A stretch of DNA of 23,867 bases from Pelotomaculum sp. UBA3102 (GCA_002365865.1 DFAQ01000071.1:1410-25276); one strand, 5' to 3'. Positions 15,410 through 22,948 are shown, numbered from the stretch's first letter. Program-made: numbers and translations. Notes: generated by a model from the sequence alone, not told the origin.

Positions 15410-16116
15410 GGCCCGGCGACCGGGAATACATGTGCCGGCGGGCGTGGCAATGCATTGCCGGCAGTGATTATATCGTGGGCTATAAAACTTATGTTGAATT
15501 AGTAAAGGATATGGCCGGCGCCAACCAGCGGGTCATATCTTCCGGTATGACCGGGGAAAAGGAGCGTTGCGAGAAAGTAATTGAACTTGCGCTGCGGGGC
15601 CATACCGTGGCGCTGGTAAGCAGCGGTGATCCGGGTGTCTACGGCATGGCGGGCATTATGTACCAGTTGCTGGAGCAAACCGGCGTTGAGTTGCCGGTGG
15701 AGACAGTGCCGGGGATTACTGCGGCCAATGCGGCGGCATCGTCGCTGGGAGCGCCTTTGACGCATGATTTTGCCTGTATCAGCCTCAGTGACTTGCTGAC
15801 GCCGTGGCACATTATCGTTAAACGGGTGGAAATGGCCGCCCGGGGCGACTTTGTAATTGTTTTCTATAACCCCAAAAGCAAAAAGCGGGTCAGACAAATC
15901 GAAGAAGTCAGGGAACGGTTACTCACTATTTTGCCTGCGGAAAGGCCGGTGGGAATAGTGCGCAACGCCAAGCGCGGGGAAGAGGAAGTGATCATCAGCA
16001 GCTTAAGAGATTTTACTTCCTGCCGCCTGGATATGTTCAGCACGGTGATCATCGGTAACAATCAAACTTATGTTCAAAACGGCCGTTTAATCACGCCCCG
16101 GGGGTATAAGCTGTGA
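15295..16116 (+). CDS. cbiH: cobalt-precorrin-3 C17-methyltransferase (ring contraction) CbiH
   Basis: TP-methylase that methylates C17 and contracts the ring. The conserved core begins at about residue 33 (HIFIVGLGPGD), with GYKTYVELV, SGDPGVYGMAG near 111-121, VPGITAANAAAS, the CbiH-specific DLLTPW, and FYNPKSKKR. The ATG at 15295 is the only standard start before the core. It gives a 32-residue Gly/Arg/Pro-rich leader that is merely the cbiG 3' end read in another frame, preceded by a modest GAAGGTG. An ATC/ATT start at 15391 or 15397, with GAGG just upstream, would give the usual short N-terminus, so the start is uncertain. Its stop overlaps the cbiJ start (GTGA). Confidence 0.9.
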   Translation: MRTGSNDGRPVTPAGSGEKDFPGHNRCGSRGHIFIVGLGPGDREYMCRRAWQCIAGSDYIVGYKTYVELVKDMAGANQRVISSGMTGEKERCEKVIELALRGHTVALVSSGDPGVYGMAGIMYQLLEQTGVELPVETVPGITAANAAASSLGAPLTHDFACISLSDLLTPWHIIVKRVEMAARGDFVIVFYNPKSKKRVRQIEEVRERLLTILPAERPVGIVRNAKRGEEEVIISSLRDFTSCRLDMFSTVIIGNNQTYVQNGRLITPRGYKL

Positions 16117-16874
16117 TTCTGGTTATTGGTGGTACGTCGGACGGTCGCCGGCTGGCGGAATATTTAACCGGAAGGGAGCGCCGGGTTGTCGTTTCAGTTA
16201 CCGGTACCTTGGGCGCGGGCTTTTTACAGGGCCTGGGCGTGGACATCGTGCAGGGCAGGTTTTCCCGGGATACTTTAAAACAGCTGCTGGCGAGCAAAAA
16301 AATCAAGCTGGTGGTAGATGCCAGTCATCCTTTTGCGGTTGAAGTTTCACGGCTCGCCCAGGCTGTCTGCAAGGAAACGGGTATCATTTATTTGCGCTAC
16401 GAGCGCAGGGCGTCTGAACTGCCCGAACACCCGTTGGTCATTCCCGTGGCAACCTGGGATCAAGCCTCTCGTGCTGCTTGCGCCAGGCCCGGCACGGCGT
16501 TTTTGACGGTGGGCGTGAAGCCTTTGCCCCGGCTTTACCGCGCCGGTTTAATGGAACAAAAGCGGGTGGTGGCCCGGGTGCTGCCCTTGGAAAGCAGCCT
16601 TCAAGCCTGCAAAAAGTATCGGGTGGCCGAGGTGGTGGCGTTTTGCGGTGTTGCCGGCAAGGAGTTGAACCTCGCCCTGTACCGGCACTTCCAAACCGGA
16701 GTGGTATTAACCAAAGACAGCGGCGCCGCCGGGGGCACCGGGTCTAAAATTGACGCGGCCCTGGCGCTGAACTTGCCGGTTATCATTATCAAAAGGCCGG
16801 CGATTAGATATCAACATCAAGCGGATACCTTTGACGAAGTAGAGCAATTTATTAAGGAGTGCGGGTTATCATGA
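16113..16874 (+). CDS. cbiJ: cobalt-precorrin-6A reductase CbiJ
   Basis: NAD(P)H-dependent reductase of the macrocycle between the CbiD and CbiE/CbiT steps. The 253 residues begin with the nucleotide-binding ILVIGGTSDGRRLA (2-15) and contain VSVTGTLGAGFL, VVDASHPFAVEVS, ERRASELPEHP and the late TKDSGAAGGTGSKIDAAL region that defines CobK/CbiJ. The length is normal. GTG 16113 overlaps the cbiH stop and its own stop overlaps the cbiX ATG. Confidence 0.93.
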   Translation: MILVIGGTSDGRRLAEYLTGRERRVVVSVTGTLGAGFLQGLGVDIVQGRFSRDTLKQLLASKKIKLVVDASHPFAVEVSRLAQAVCKETGIIYLRYERRASELPEHPLVIPVATWDQASRAACARPGTAFLTVGVKPLPRLYRAGLMEQKRVVARVLPLESSLQACKKYRVAEVVAFCGVAGKELNLALYRHFQTGVVLTKDSGAAGGTGSKIDAALALNLPVIIIKRPAIRYQHQADTFDEVEQFIKECGLS

Positions 16875-17230
16875 AGGCAATTATAGTTTTGGCCCACGGA
16901 AGCAGGGCAGTTGAAGCGAACCAGGTATTGTATGATATTTTGGATATGGTGCGGGAGCAAGTGGGACCTGCGCCGGTAAAGCCGGCTTTTATGGACCACT
17001 GCCGGCCTGATCTGGAAACTGCGGTGCAGGAATTAGTTAACCAAGGAATCAAAAGCGTTATTGTCGTGCCGTTGTTCCTCTTTCGGGGTATTCATGTGCA
17101 AAAAGACATTCCGGGCGACATTCAATTGTTGCGGGATAAATACGGCATTGATATCGTTTGCGCCCGGAATTTAGGTTCCGACCGGAGGATCGCGGGTATC
17201 GTTGTGGATCGTATCATGGAGGTAAGTTGA
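16871..17230 (+). CDS. cbiX: small sirohydrochlorin cobaltochelatase CbiX(S)
   Basis: Inserts cobalt into sirohydrochlorin, the entry step of the anaerobic pathway. At 119 residues it is the short, single-domain form, which works as a homodimer in the family. The metal-binding residues are visible: His9 in VLAHGSR and His75 in FRGIHVQKDIP. I chose ATG 16871, whose ATGA overlaps the cbiJ stop, over the in-frame GTG at 16859, which sits on top of the AAGGAG ribosome site. A SirB-type ferrochelatase role for siroheme is possible in principle, but the operon context favours cobalt. The stop overlaps cbiC by one base (TGATG). Confidence 0.9.
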   Translation: MKAIIVLAHGSRAVEANQVLYDILDMVREQVGPAPVKPAFMDHCRPDLETAVQELVNQGIKSVIVVPLFLFRGIHVQKDIPGDIQLLRDKYGIDIVCARNLGSDRRIAGIVVDRIMEVS

Positions 17231-17865
17231 TGGAATATATTAAACACCCCGGGGCGATTACGGGCCAAAGTATGAATATAATTTCTCAGTACACGGCCAA
17301 GCTACGGCTCGGTCCGGTTGAGGAGCAAATTGTCAAAAGGGTTATCCACACTACCGGGGACCCGGATATAGCGTCTTTAATTGAGTTTCATCCCCGGTTT
17401 GTGGCGGCTGCTTTTGCTATTTTCAGTCAAAATAAGTTTATTATTTTGACTGATGTTAAAATGATTCAGGTGGGTATCAACCAGGCCAGGGCGGCAGCCT
17501 TGGGCGGGGAAATTGTTTGCCGCATTTCCGACCCCCGGGTGATCCAAGCAGCGGAAAGAAACGGCGAAACCCGGGCCATGACGGCGGTAAAACTGTCCGG
17601 GGACTTAATTGAGGGCAACGTGGTGGTAATCGGCAACGCGCCCACAGCGTTGTTTACGGTCTTGGAACTGGCGGCCCGGGGAGTCAGGCCTGGAGCTGTT
17701 ATCGGCACGCCGGTGGGATTCGTGGGCGCCGGAGAGTCCAAGGAAATGCTGATGAGTGCGGGCCTGCCTTATGTCACTGTCAGGGGCACCCGGGGCGGCA
17801 GTGCCATAGCCACGGCGGTTGTCAACGCGTTGTTGTATAATTTCCCGTACGGGCCGAATAATTAA
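17230..17865 (+). CDS. cbiC: cobalt-precorrin-8 methylmutase CbiC
   Basis: Moves the methyl group from C11 to C12, yielding cobyrinate. The 211 residues have MEYIKHPGAI at the start, the catalytic His40 in RVIHTTGDPDIA, TDVKMIQVGI, and the late GNAPTALFTVLEL and GTPVGFVGAGESKEML motifs typical of CbiC/CobH. The frame is open further upstream, but ATG 17230 overlaps the cbiX stop and has GGAGG about eight bases ahead, and the product begins at the family's usual first residues. A 28-base gap separates it from cbiA. Confidence 0.95.
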   Translation: MEYIKHPGAITGQSMNIISQYTAKLRLGPVEEQIVKRVIHTTGDPDIASLIEFHPRFVAAAFAIFSQNKFIILTDVKMIQVGINQARAAALGGEIVCRISDPRVIQAAERNGETRAMTAVKLSGDLIEGNVVVIGNAPTALFTVLELAARGVRPGAVIGTPVGFVGAGESKEMLMSAGLPYVTVRGTRGGSAIATAVVNALLYNFPYGPNN

Positions 17866-17893
17866 GAGACCCTGATGTTCTTGAGGTGAATTT

Positions 17894-19255
17894 ATGAACC
17901 TACCGAGGTTGGTTATCGCGGGTACCAGCAGCGGAGTGGGCAAAACCACCCTGGCTACCGCTGTGATGGCGGCATTAGCCCGGCGCGGCTACAGGGTGCA
18001 GGGATTTAAAGCCGGACCGGATTACATTGACCCCGGTTATCACCGCCTGGCCACCGGCCGTTTTTCCCGCAACCTGGACAGCTGGATGCTGGGGGAAGAA
18101 AAATTATTGCAGTCCTTTTACCTGGCCGGGTCCCGTGCGGATCTAAGTATTGTCGAAGGGGTTATGGGATTATTTGACGGGGCACAAAAAGACGGGACGG
18201 GTTCAACTGCGGAAGTCGCCATTGCGCTAAAGGCGCCGGTTATTTTAGTTATAGATGTGCGTTCCATGGCCCAAAGCGCTGCCGCCGTTATCAGCGGTTA
18301 CCAGAAATTTCAGTCTCAATTAAACCTTGCCGGTGTGATTTTAAACCGGGTCGGTAGCGAAAAACACAGGAAAGTGGTAACCGAGGCAGTTGAAGGTTAT
18401 TGTAACCTTCCCGTAATCGGTGCTGTTTTTCGTGATTCCAACCTATCCACTCCGGAAAGGCACCTGGGGTTGTTGCCGGTACCGGAAAATAACGCGGCCG
18501 GAGATAAGGTTGAAACACTGGGGAAATACGCTGAACAGTGCCTGGACCTCGACTTGTTGATTCGGATAGCCGGGTCCGCACCACCGTTAAAAACAAATGT
18601 CGAAATAGCTGAGACTGAACCCAAAGTTACCATTGCCGTTGCCAGGGACGAGGCTTTTAATTTCTATTACCAGGATGGGTTGGATACTTTAGCTGCTCTG
18701 GGTGCCAATTTGGTTTTTTTCAGCCCTTTGCACGATCACAAACTGCCGGCCGGCTCCCGCGGGTTAATTATCGGGGGCGGGTTCCCCGAAATGTATCTCC
18801 GGGAGTTGGCGGCCAACCGGGAGATGCTTGCGGCCATTGCCGGTGCTTACAGGCGGGGTATGCCCATCTACGCTGAATGCGGCGGCTTTATGTACCTCAC
18901 CAAAGGGGTGACTGATCTGAAAAATAATACTTTTCCGTTGGCAGGAATTGTACCCGGTTATTGTATTATGAGGAATAAATTAGTCGGCATGGGCTACGTT
19001 ACCGCATTGGCCCAGTGTGATAATATCCTCTGTGACCAGGGCTACAGATTAAAAGGGCACGAATTTCATTATTCAGATTATTATCCGGTTAAACCTTTGA
19101 ATGCCTTTGAATTTTATGGCGGCCGCGGCCGGGATGGCCGCCTGGACGGTTATGCCCGGGAAAACTTATTGGCCACTTATCTGCATTTGAATTTTTTCGG
19201 GGACCGGTCCCTTGCCGTCAGGTTTATCGACAGGTGCCTGAAGCGGTCTGCATAA
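17894..19255 (+). CDS. cbiA: cobyrinic acid a,c-diamide synthase CbiA
   Basis: ATP- and glutamine-dependent amidation of the a and c side chains, the last step encoded here. The 453 residues have an N-terminal DTBS-like ATPase with P-loop GTSSGVGKTT (10-19), KAGPDYIDPGYH and EGVMGLFDG, then a class I glutamine amidotransferase domain with GGGFPEMYL, nucleophile Cys329 in YAECGGFMYL, and His431 in YLHLNFFG. All expected catalytic residues are present. ATG 17894 follows TTGAGGTG at good spacing. No hairpin terminator is visible in the short gap before the convergent SEC-C gene, so where the operon transcript ends is unclear. Confidence 0.95.
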   Translation: MNLPRLVIAGTSSGVGKTTLATAVMAALARRGYRVQGFKAGPDYIDPGYHRLATGRFSRNLDSWMLGEEKLLQSFYLAGSRADLSIVEGVMGLFDGAQKDGTGSTAEVAIALKAPVILVIDVRSMAQSAAAVISGYQKFQSQLNLAGVILNRVGSEKHRKVVTEAVEGYCNLPVIGAVFRDSNLSTPERHLGLLPVPENNAAGDKVETLGKYAEQCLDLDLLIRIAGSAPPLKTNVEIAETEPKVTIAVARDEAFNFYYQDGLDTLAALGANLVFFSPLHDHKLPAGSRGLIIGGGFPEMYLRELAANREMLAAIAGAYRRGMPIYAECGGFMYLTKGVTDLKNNTFPLAGIVPGYCIMRNKLVGMGYVTALAQCDNILCDQGYRLKGHEFHYSDYYPVKPLNAFEFYGGRGRDGRLDGYARENLLATYLHLNFFGDRSLAVRFIDRCLKRSA

Positions 19256-19272
19256 AAACATACCTACATTCA

Positions 19273-20031
19273 TTAAGTTTTAAAACCGTCAATAAACCAT
19301 GCCGGCAAGTGTTTAATGGTTGAGGGAAGGCCATAGATTCTTTTAGAAATATTAATAACTCTTTTGGTCAAATAATCATTTATTTTAAAAGGGTCCGTTA
19401 AGGCCTGTTTTTCATTATTCCGGCATTTTTCCGGGTTTGAAACGGAATTGCAGGTGCGGCAGGGAACCGGGCGCGCGCTGTATATTAAACAATCTCCCGG
19501 ATCAGATAAAAAAGGGCAGGGTAGGTGCTTGGCAAAATAACGGTCCTGATTTTGGCTGGTTTTGTTGCTTAGATCGAAGTTTATCTCTGCTAACGATAAA
19601 TATTCATCTTTTTGTTGGTTTATTATTTTATTAAACCGGTCTTGATCATCTTTAGAGAAGTTTAATAACACAAATTCTTTTACATATTGAGCTTCGATTT
19701 TACTCACCAGAACATTAGTAAAACAGCAATGAGTGCAGCCCCGCGCGCAGGAATAATAAGGGGAAAAATGCTTATTAAATTCATTGTACAGCGCATATAA
19801 TTCTTTTAATATCTCCAGGCCTCTTTCAACAGTTAGGTTTTTGCGGCTTAGATACGCTTCACATTCGGACAGGATTTTATAAGCGGCAAGAATGGCTTCT
19901 TCCCCATAGACTGCCTGTTGCCCCCGGTAGTTTGTAAAAGCAACTTTTGGTTTACCCATACAACATTTTTTATATTTTTTGCCGCTGCCGCACGGGCAGG
20001 GGGCATTCCTTCCTATATTATGGGTATTCAT
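19273..20031 (-). CDS. SEC-C motif protein with CxxxCxxCC cluster-binding domain
   Basis: Function unknown; two metal-binding modules are visible in 252 residues. The N-terminus (9-24) is a SEC-C zinc motif, NAPCPCGSGKKYKKCC, as found on SecA and many other proteins. The body resembles the YkgJ/PF03692 family that binds a zinc or iron-sulfur centre: Cys95, Cys99, Cys102 and Cys103 in SCARGCTHCC, then Cys172, Cys181, Cys191 and Cys194 around CPFLSDPGDCLIYSARPVPCRTC. All eight cysteines are present. Between them lies a charged, helical, Lys/Glu-rich region. The start has GGAGGG about ten bases upstream. It converges on cbiA and is divergent from the thioesterase gene. It is more AT-rich than the cbi genes, which may signal a different origin. 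Confidence 0.8.
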   Translation of the reverse strand: MNTHNIGRNAPCPCGSGKKYKKCCMGKPKVAFTNYRGQQAVYGEEAILAAYKILSECEAYLSRKNLTVERGLEILKELYALYNEFNKHFSPYYSCARGCTHCCFTNVLVSKIEAQYVKEFVLLNFSKDDQDRFNKIINQQKDEYLSLAEINFDLSNKTSQNQDRYFAKHLPCPFLSDPGDCLIYSARPVPCRTCNSVSNPEKCRNNEKQALTDPFKINDYLTKRVINISKRIYGLPSTIKHLPAWFIDGFKT

Positions 20032-20084
20032 CTATAATATCCCTCCGTTTTTCCTCCTTCGCTACAAAATCATTATTTCCTTGT

Positions 20085-20092
20085 GTTATAAT
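20085..20092 (+). promoter_or_regulatory. possible extended -10 promoter for the thioesterase gene
   Basis: A consensus TATAAT (20087-20092) is preceded by TGT, giving the TGnTATAAT extended -10 form, about 90 bases before the thioesterase ATG. No good -35 hexamer is seen at standard spacing, which an extended -10 can tolerate. It lies within the gap between divergent genes. Confidence 0.35.
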
Positions 20093-20182
20093 GAATTAAC
20101 TGATTACTGATTTAACTGCTTTAAACGCATGTTTTTTGGGGCCGGTTTTTAGGCAATTCTTAAACCAGAGGAGAGGGATTGC

Positions 20183-20596
20183 ATGAATAAAGAACAGGCA
20201 AAAACACTTGAACAGGGCAGGCAGCGGCTGGGTAAAGATGCCTTGGCCAGGCTTTTGGGGATTGAAATTACCGAGATGAGGCCGGGTTACGCCAGTGCTG
20301 TCATGAAGGTGACGCCTGAATTGTTGAACGGAGCGGGGGTAACGCACGGTAGTGCGGTTTTTGCCCTGGCGGACCTGGCCTTCGCCGCAGCCAGCAATTC
20401 CCACGGCATCATGGCGCTTGCTCTTAATGTGAACATCAACTTTATTAAGGCCACTACAGTGGGAGCCGTGCTTACCGCCGTTGCTCATGAAGATAACCTG
20501 ACCAGGAAAACCGGAATTTACCGGCTGGAAGTGCGGGACGAAGCGGGTGATTTGGTGGCTGTCGCCCAGGGCCTGGCCTACCGCCGGACGCATTGA
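20183..20596 (+). CDS. PaaI-like hotdog-fold acyl-CoA thioesterase
   Basis: Predicted cytoplasmic thioesterase that hydrolyses an acyl-CoA, possibly aromatic as for PaaI; the substrate is not defined by the sequence. The 137 residues form one hotdog domain: LNGAGVTHGSAVFALADLAF (48-67) carries the family Asn, the HGS turn and the Asp64 expected on the long central helix, followed by the strands LALNVNINFIKAT and TGIYRLEVRDEAGDLVAVAQG. The start is supported by GAGGAGAGGG five bases upstream. It is not obviously in an operon; the next downstream item is a gene remnant. Confidence 0.88.
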   Translation: MNKEQAKTLEQGRQRLGKDALARLLGIEITEMRPGYASAVMKVTPELLNGAGVTHGSAVFALADLAFAAASNSHGIMALALNVNINFIKATTVGAVLTAVAHEDNLTRKTGIYRLEVRDEAGDLVAVAQGLAYRRTH

Positions 20597-20670
20597 TGTG
20601 GAAAATAATAATTGTTATATCAGTAAAAGACGACTTTCCCCCAAGGTTTTTAGAGAGGAGTCGATATTGA

Positions 20671-20933
20671 ATGAACCTGGATGACCTGACGGTTGACGGT
20701 TTGCACCGGTCGTTTGAAGAGCAGGGGTATATTTGTGAACAGGAGTTGGCGGTCACGGTTTTTCTGGCCCTGAAACTGGGCAAGCCCCTGCTGGTGGAGG
20801 GAGCGCCGGTTTTCTCAACCAGGAGACGATTAAACAAACGTTGAATATGGTTTTTAAGAATAAGGAGGACATCGACACTTTAGTGCGGGAGGTTGGGGTG
20901 GAAGCGCTGGCCGCGGGCACCCGGAAAACATGA
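20671..20933 (+). pseudogene. MoxR-type AAA ATPase remnant (internal deletion and frame change)
   Basis: The frame from ATG 20671, with AGAGAGGAG upstream, reads as the N-terminus of a MoxR-family ATPase: SFEEQGYICEQELAVTVFLA then LKLGKPLLVEGAP, exactly where a GVGKT Walker A loop should follow. Instead it runs into an unrelated tail and stops at 20844. In the phase two bases on, from about 20811, FLNQETIKQTLNMVFKNKED continues to a stop at 20931. It reads like a helical C-terminal piece of the same kind of ATPase or of its partner. Nearly all of the AAA domain is gone. Intact MoxR proteins are about 280-330 residues; about 90 codons remain. It cannot encode an ATPase. Confidence 0.7.
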
Positions 20934-20942
20934 GCAACGTGA

Positions 20943-21101
20943 TTAAGAAACCCGTGGCTCAATACCATGCCGCGCGAAACCTGGGACCGGTCACCGGAAA
21001 CACTGGAGTTCGGGAAGTATTGCCGGATGTTTGAATGTTCCACTTTGAACCAGTTGAATAAAGTATTAAGTAATCAGATGCTAATCGGTTTGGAACGCTA
21101 A
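20943..21101 (+). pseudogene. C-terminal remnant of a VWA/CoxE-like protein
   Basis: No start codon fits; the frame opens after a stop at 20940 and reads LRNPWLNTMPRETWDRSP, then EFGKYCRMFECSTLNQLNKVL, before a stop at 21099. The pattern of a WLNP-like strand, a Trp, and a final helix with an ECxTLNQL-type segment is what the end of VWA-domain CoxE-like proteins looks like. Those proteins are normally encoded directly after a MoxR ATPase, which is the order of the remnants here. About 50 of an expected 350-450 codons survive. Assignment is by pattern recognition and position; it could be another protein's tail. Confidence 0.5.
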
Positions 21102-21138
21102 AAAAAGAGCTGCTCATAGTATACAAGGAGGGTGAAAG

Positions 21139-21918
21139 ATGCAAAGTAAGATTGCCGAAGCAATAGGTATGGGTTATTCCCCGGTAGCGTTGATTTGGAC
21201 GGATGAACGGCCCGAAGGAGCGGTGCAGTTTAAAAAAGGTGCCAGGGGCTGTGTGGTGGCCACGCTGGTGGCTGCGGCCAAGGGTAAGAAGGTGGTATTC
21301 GACCGGGAGACTTTCGGCTGCCCGGGAGGAGGTACCGGCCTTGGTTTCGGCAACCAGTACGTTTATTTCCCGGGCGGGATAGAGTATTTTCTGTCCACGG
21401 GTAATAAAGAGTTTTGCCGGTCAGAAGCCGGTAAAAACATTGCCGCGGGTATGCCGGACCTGGAACATGGTGAAAGGTATTTTAAATCTCCGGAAATCGC
21501 GGCTAAATTTGTGGAAACACTCCCCATGCGGGACATTCCCGCGAAATATATTGTGTTAAAACCGATAGAACAGGTTGAGGCGGACCAAAAACCGAAAGTA
21601 GTGGTTTTCCTGGTTAAACCGGACCAGTTATCCGCCCTGGTAGTACTTGCCAACTACGGAAGAGGGGCGAATAATAACGTTATTGCTCCTATGGGGGCCG
21701 GGTGCCACACCTTTGGTTTATTCCCCTACAGTGAAGGCGAAAAAGAAAACCCCAGGGCGGTAATAGGCATGTTTGATATTTCAGCCAGACCGCTGGTCGA
21801 TAAAAACGTTTTATCTTTCAGTGTCCCGCTGGGCATGTTCGAAGAAATGGAAAGTAATGTTGAAGGAAGTTTTTTGGAAAAGGAGCCCTGGTTAAAAGTA
21901 AAGGAACGGAATAAATAA
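21139..21918 (+). CDS. DUF169 family protein
   Basis: Member of the DUF169 family, whose biochemical role is unknown; members are frequent in strict anaerobes. The 259 residues show the usual N-terminal MGYSPVALIWTDERPEGAVQF (truncated here), the Cys-containing GCVVATLVAAAKGKKVVFD, and the hallmark TFGCPGGGTGLGFGN, suggesting a Cys/Gly-rich binding site. A later GAGCHTFGLFPY segment holds a further Cys and His. It has no signal peptide or membrane segment. AAGGAGGG sits seven to eight bases ahead of the ATG. It is flanked on both sides by decayed genes, so it appears to be a retained gene in an eroding region. Confidence 0.88.
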   Translation: MQSKIAEAIGMGYSPVALIWTDERPEGAVQFKKGARGCVVATLVAAAKGKKVVFDRETFGCPGGGTGLGFGNQYVYFPGGIEYFLSTGNKEFCRSEAGKNIAAGMPDLEHGERYFKSPEIAAKFVETLPMRDIPAKYIVLKPIEQVEADQKPKVVVFLVKPDQLSALVVLANYGRGANNNVIAPMGAGCHTFGLFPYSEGEKENPRAVIGMFDISARPLVDKNVLSFSVPLGMFEEMESNVEGSFLEKEPWLKVKERNK

Positions 21919-22394
21919 TTAATCAACCTGAGGAAGCAAAAGCAGATGCGAAATTAAATCACGGACCTGATACAGCCGGTGGAGACTCAAGCGGTAACTT
22001 TCTCTGGTCGGCGCTGTTTATCCTGGTATTGGGACCGTTTATGGGTATTTTGGACGGAAGCATCGTTAATGTGGCCCTGCCCCGGATGATGGCAATTTTC
22101 AATGTGGGGACGGAAGATATCCAGTGGGTGCTTACTGCTTATTTACTTGTTTCCGGGGTAGTGGTGCCGGTTACGGGTTACCTGGGAGACCGTTTCGGCT
22201 ATAAAAGAGTGTATTTGATTTCCCTCACCATATTTACCGTCGGGTCGGGACTGTGCGCCGCCGCCTGGATACGGGAAAGGGTCGGTTGGACCTCTCCGGC
22301 GGCTCCCCCTATCACGTTGCTTCTGATGTTTTTCCTGAGCAAGGGGAGGGTGGACCGCCGGCGGGAACTGGAAATAAGAAAGCTGAAAGCCTGA
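21918..22394 (+). pseudogene. collapsed DHA2-type MFS transporter
   Basis: The frame opens right after the DUF169 stop (possible ATT start at 21918; first ATG 22029) and reads a short polar leader, then the first helices of a 14-helix drug/proton antiporter: ALFILVLGPFMGILDGSIVN, VALPRMMAIFNV, WVLTAYLLVSGVVVPVTGYL, GDRFGYKRVYLISLTIF. After AAAW it jumps directly to a terminal hydrophobic segment and a charged tail, LLLMFFLSKGRVDRRRELEI, and stops. About 350 of the usual 480-520 residues are missing, so it cannot form a transporter. The frame is preserved across the deletion, so a short membrane peptide could still be made, but it lacks any known function. Confidence 0.8.
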
Positions 22395-22438
22395 AGCAGC
22401 AATAATATTAAGCGGTTTATTAGAGGGGGGAGTAGAAA

Positions 22439-22843
22439 ATGCAAAAAGTGATTAAAATCGAAACCCACAAGCGTGAAGCGCTTTACGACATTACCGCGCC
22501 GGTGAAAAAAGTAGTGGAACAATCCCATGTTGCAAGCGGGATCGTGCATGTTTACGTCCGGGGTGCCACGGCAGCCGTAATGATCCAGGAGAATTGGGAT
22601 GACAGTGTCCAAAAAGACGTGGTAAACTTCTTTAAAAATATCATTCCCCGGGGAGTGTGGGAACACGACCGGCAGGATGGGAACGGTGACGCGCATTTAA
22701 AATCCGGCCTGGTCGGCCCCGGTGAAACCATTCCCGTTATAGATAAAAAAATCGGGCTTTCCACCTGGCAGAATATCTTCCTGTGTGAATTCGACGGGCC
22801 GAGAGCCGCCCGGGAGGTTGTAATAACCGTTATCGGAACCTGA
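22439..22843 (+). CDS. YjbQ/UPF0047 family protein
   Basis: Conserved small cytoplasmic protein of the YjbQ family, annotated elsewhere as a secondary thiamine-phosphate synthase-like enzyme; its physiological role remains poorly defined. The 134 residues match the family length and show the conserved His residues in VWEHDRQ (His76) and DAHLKSGLVG (His86), the LSTWQNIFLCEFDGPR block (107-122) with its LxTWQ and EFDGPR signatures, and a C-terminal strand. The ATG has GAGGGGGGAG upstream. It sits between two gene remnants and appears intact. Confidence 0.92.
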   Translation: MQKVIKIETHKREALYDITAPVKKVVEQSHVASGIVHVYVRGATAAVMIQENWDDSVQKDVVNFFKNIIPRGVWEHDRQDGNGDAHLKSGLVGPGETIPVIDKKIGLSTWQNIFLCEFDGPRAAREVVITVIGT

Positions 22844-22846
22844 TAA

Positions 22847-22948
22847 CTGGGGGATAAGGGTAAGAAAAATATTAAAAGCACAGCCTTGGAAGTGACTTAT
22901 GCCGTTTTACCCGTGACTGTATTCATTATCATCTTACAAATATATTGA
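22847..22948 (+). pseudogene. possible N-terminal scrap of a DUF1538 membrane protein
   Basis: Right after the YjbQ stop codons a 33-codon open stretch reads a Lys-rich start, then ALEVTYAVLPVTVFIIILQ and a stop. This resembles the first helix of DUF1538 integral membrane proteins, which begin with a basic leader and a hydrophobic helix containing LPVT/LPI. There is no standard start codon, and the rest of the expected 200+ residue protein is absent. The match is short, so it may be chance. Confidence 0.35.

Noticed and set aside
19256..19272. Terminator at the end of the cbi operon
   Set aside because: No stem-loop with a T-run is visible in the 17-base gap or the immediate surroundings.
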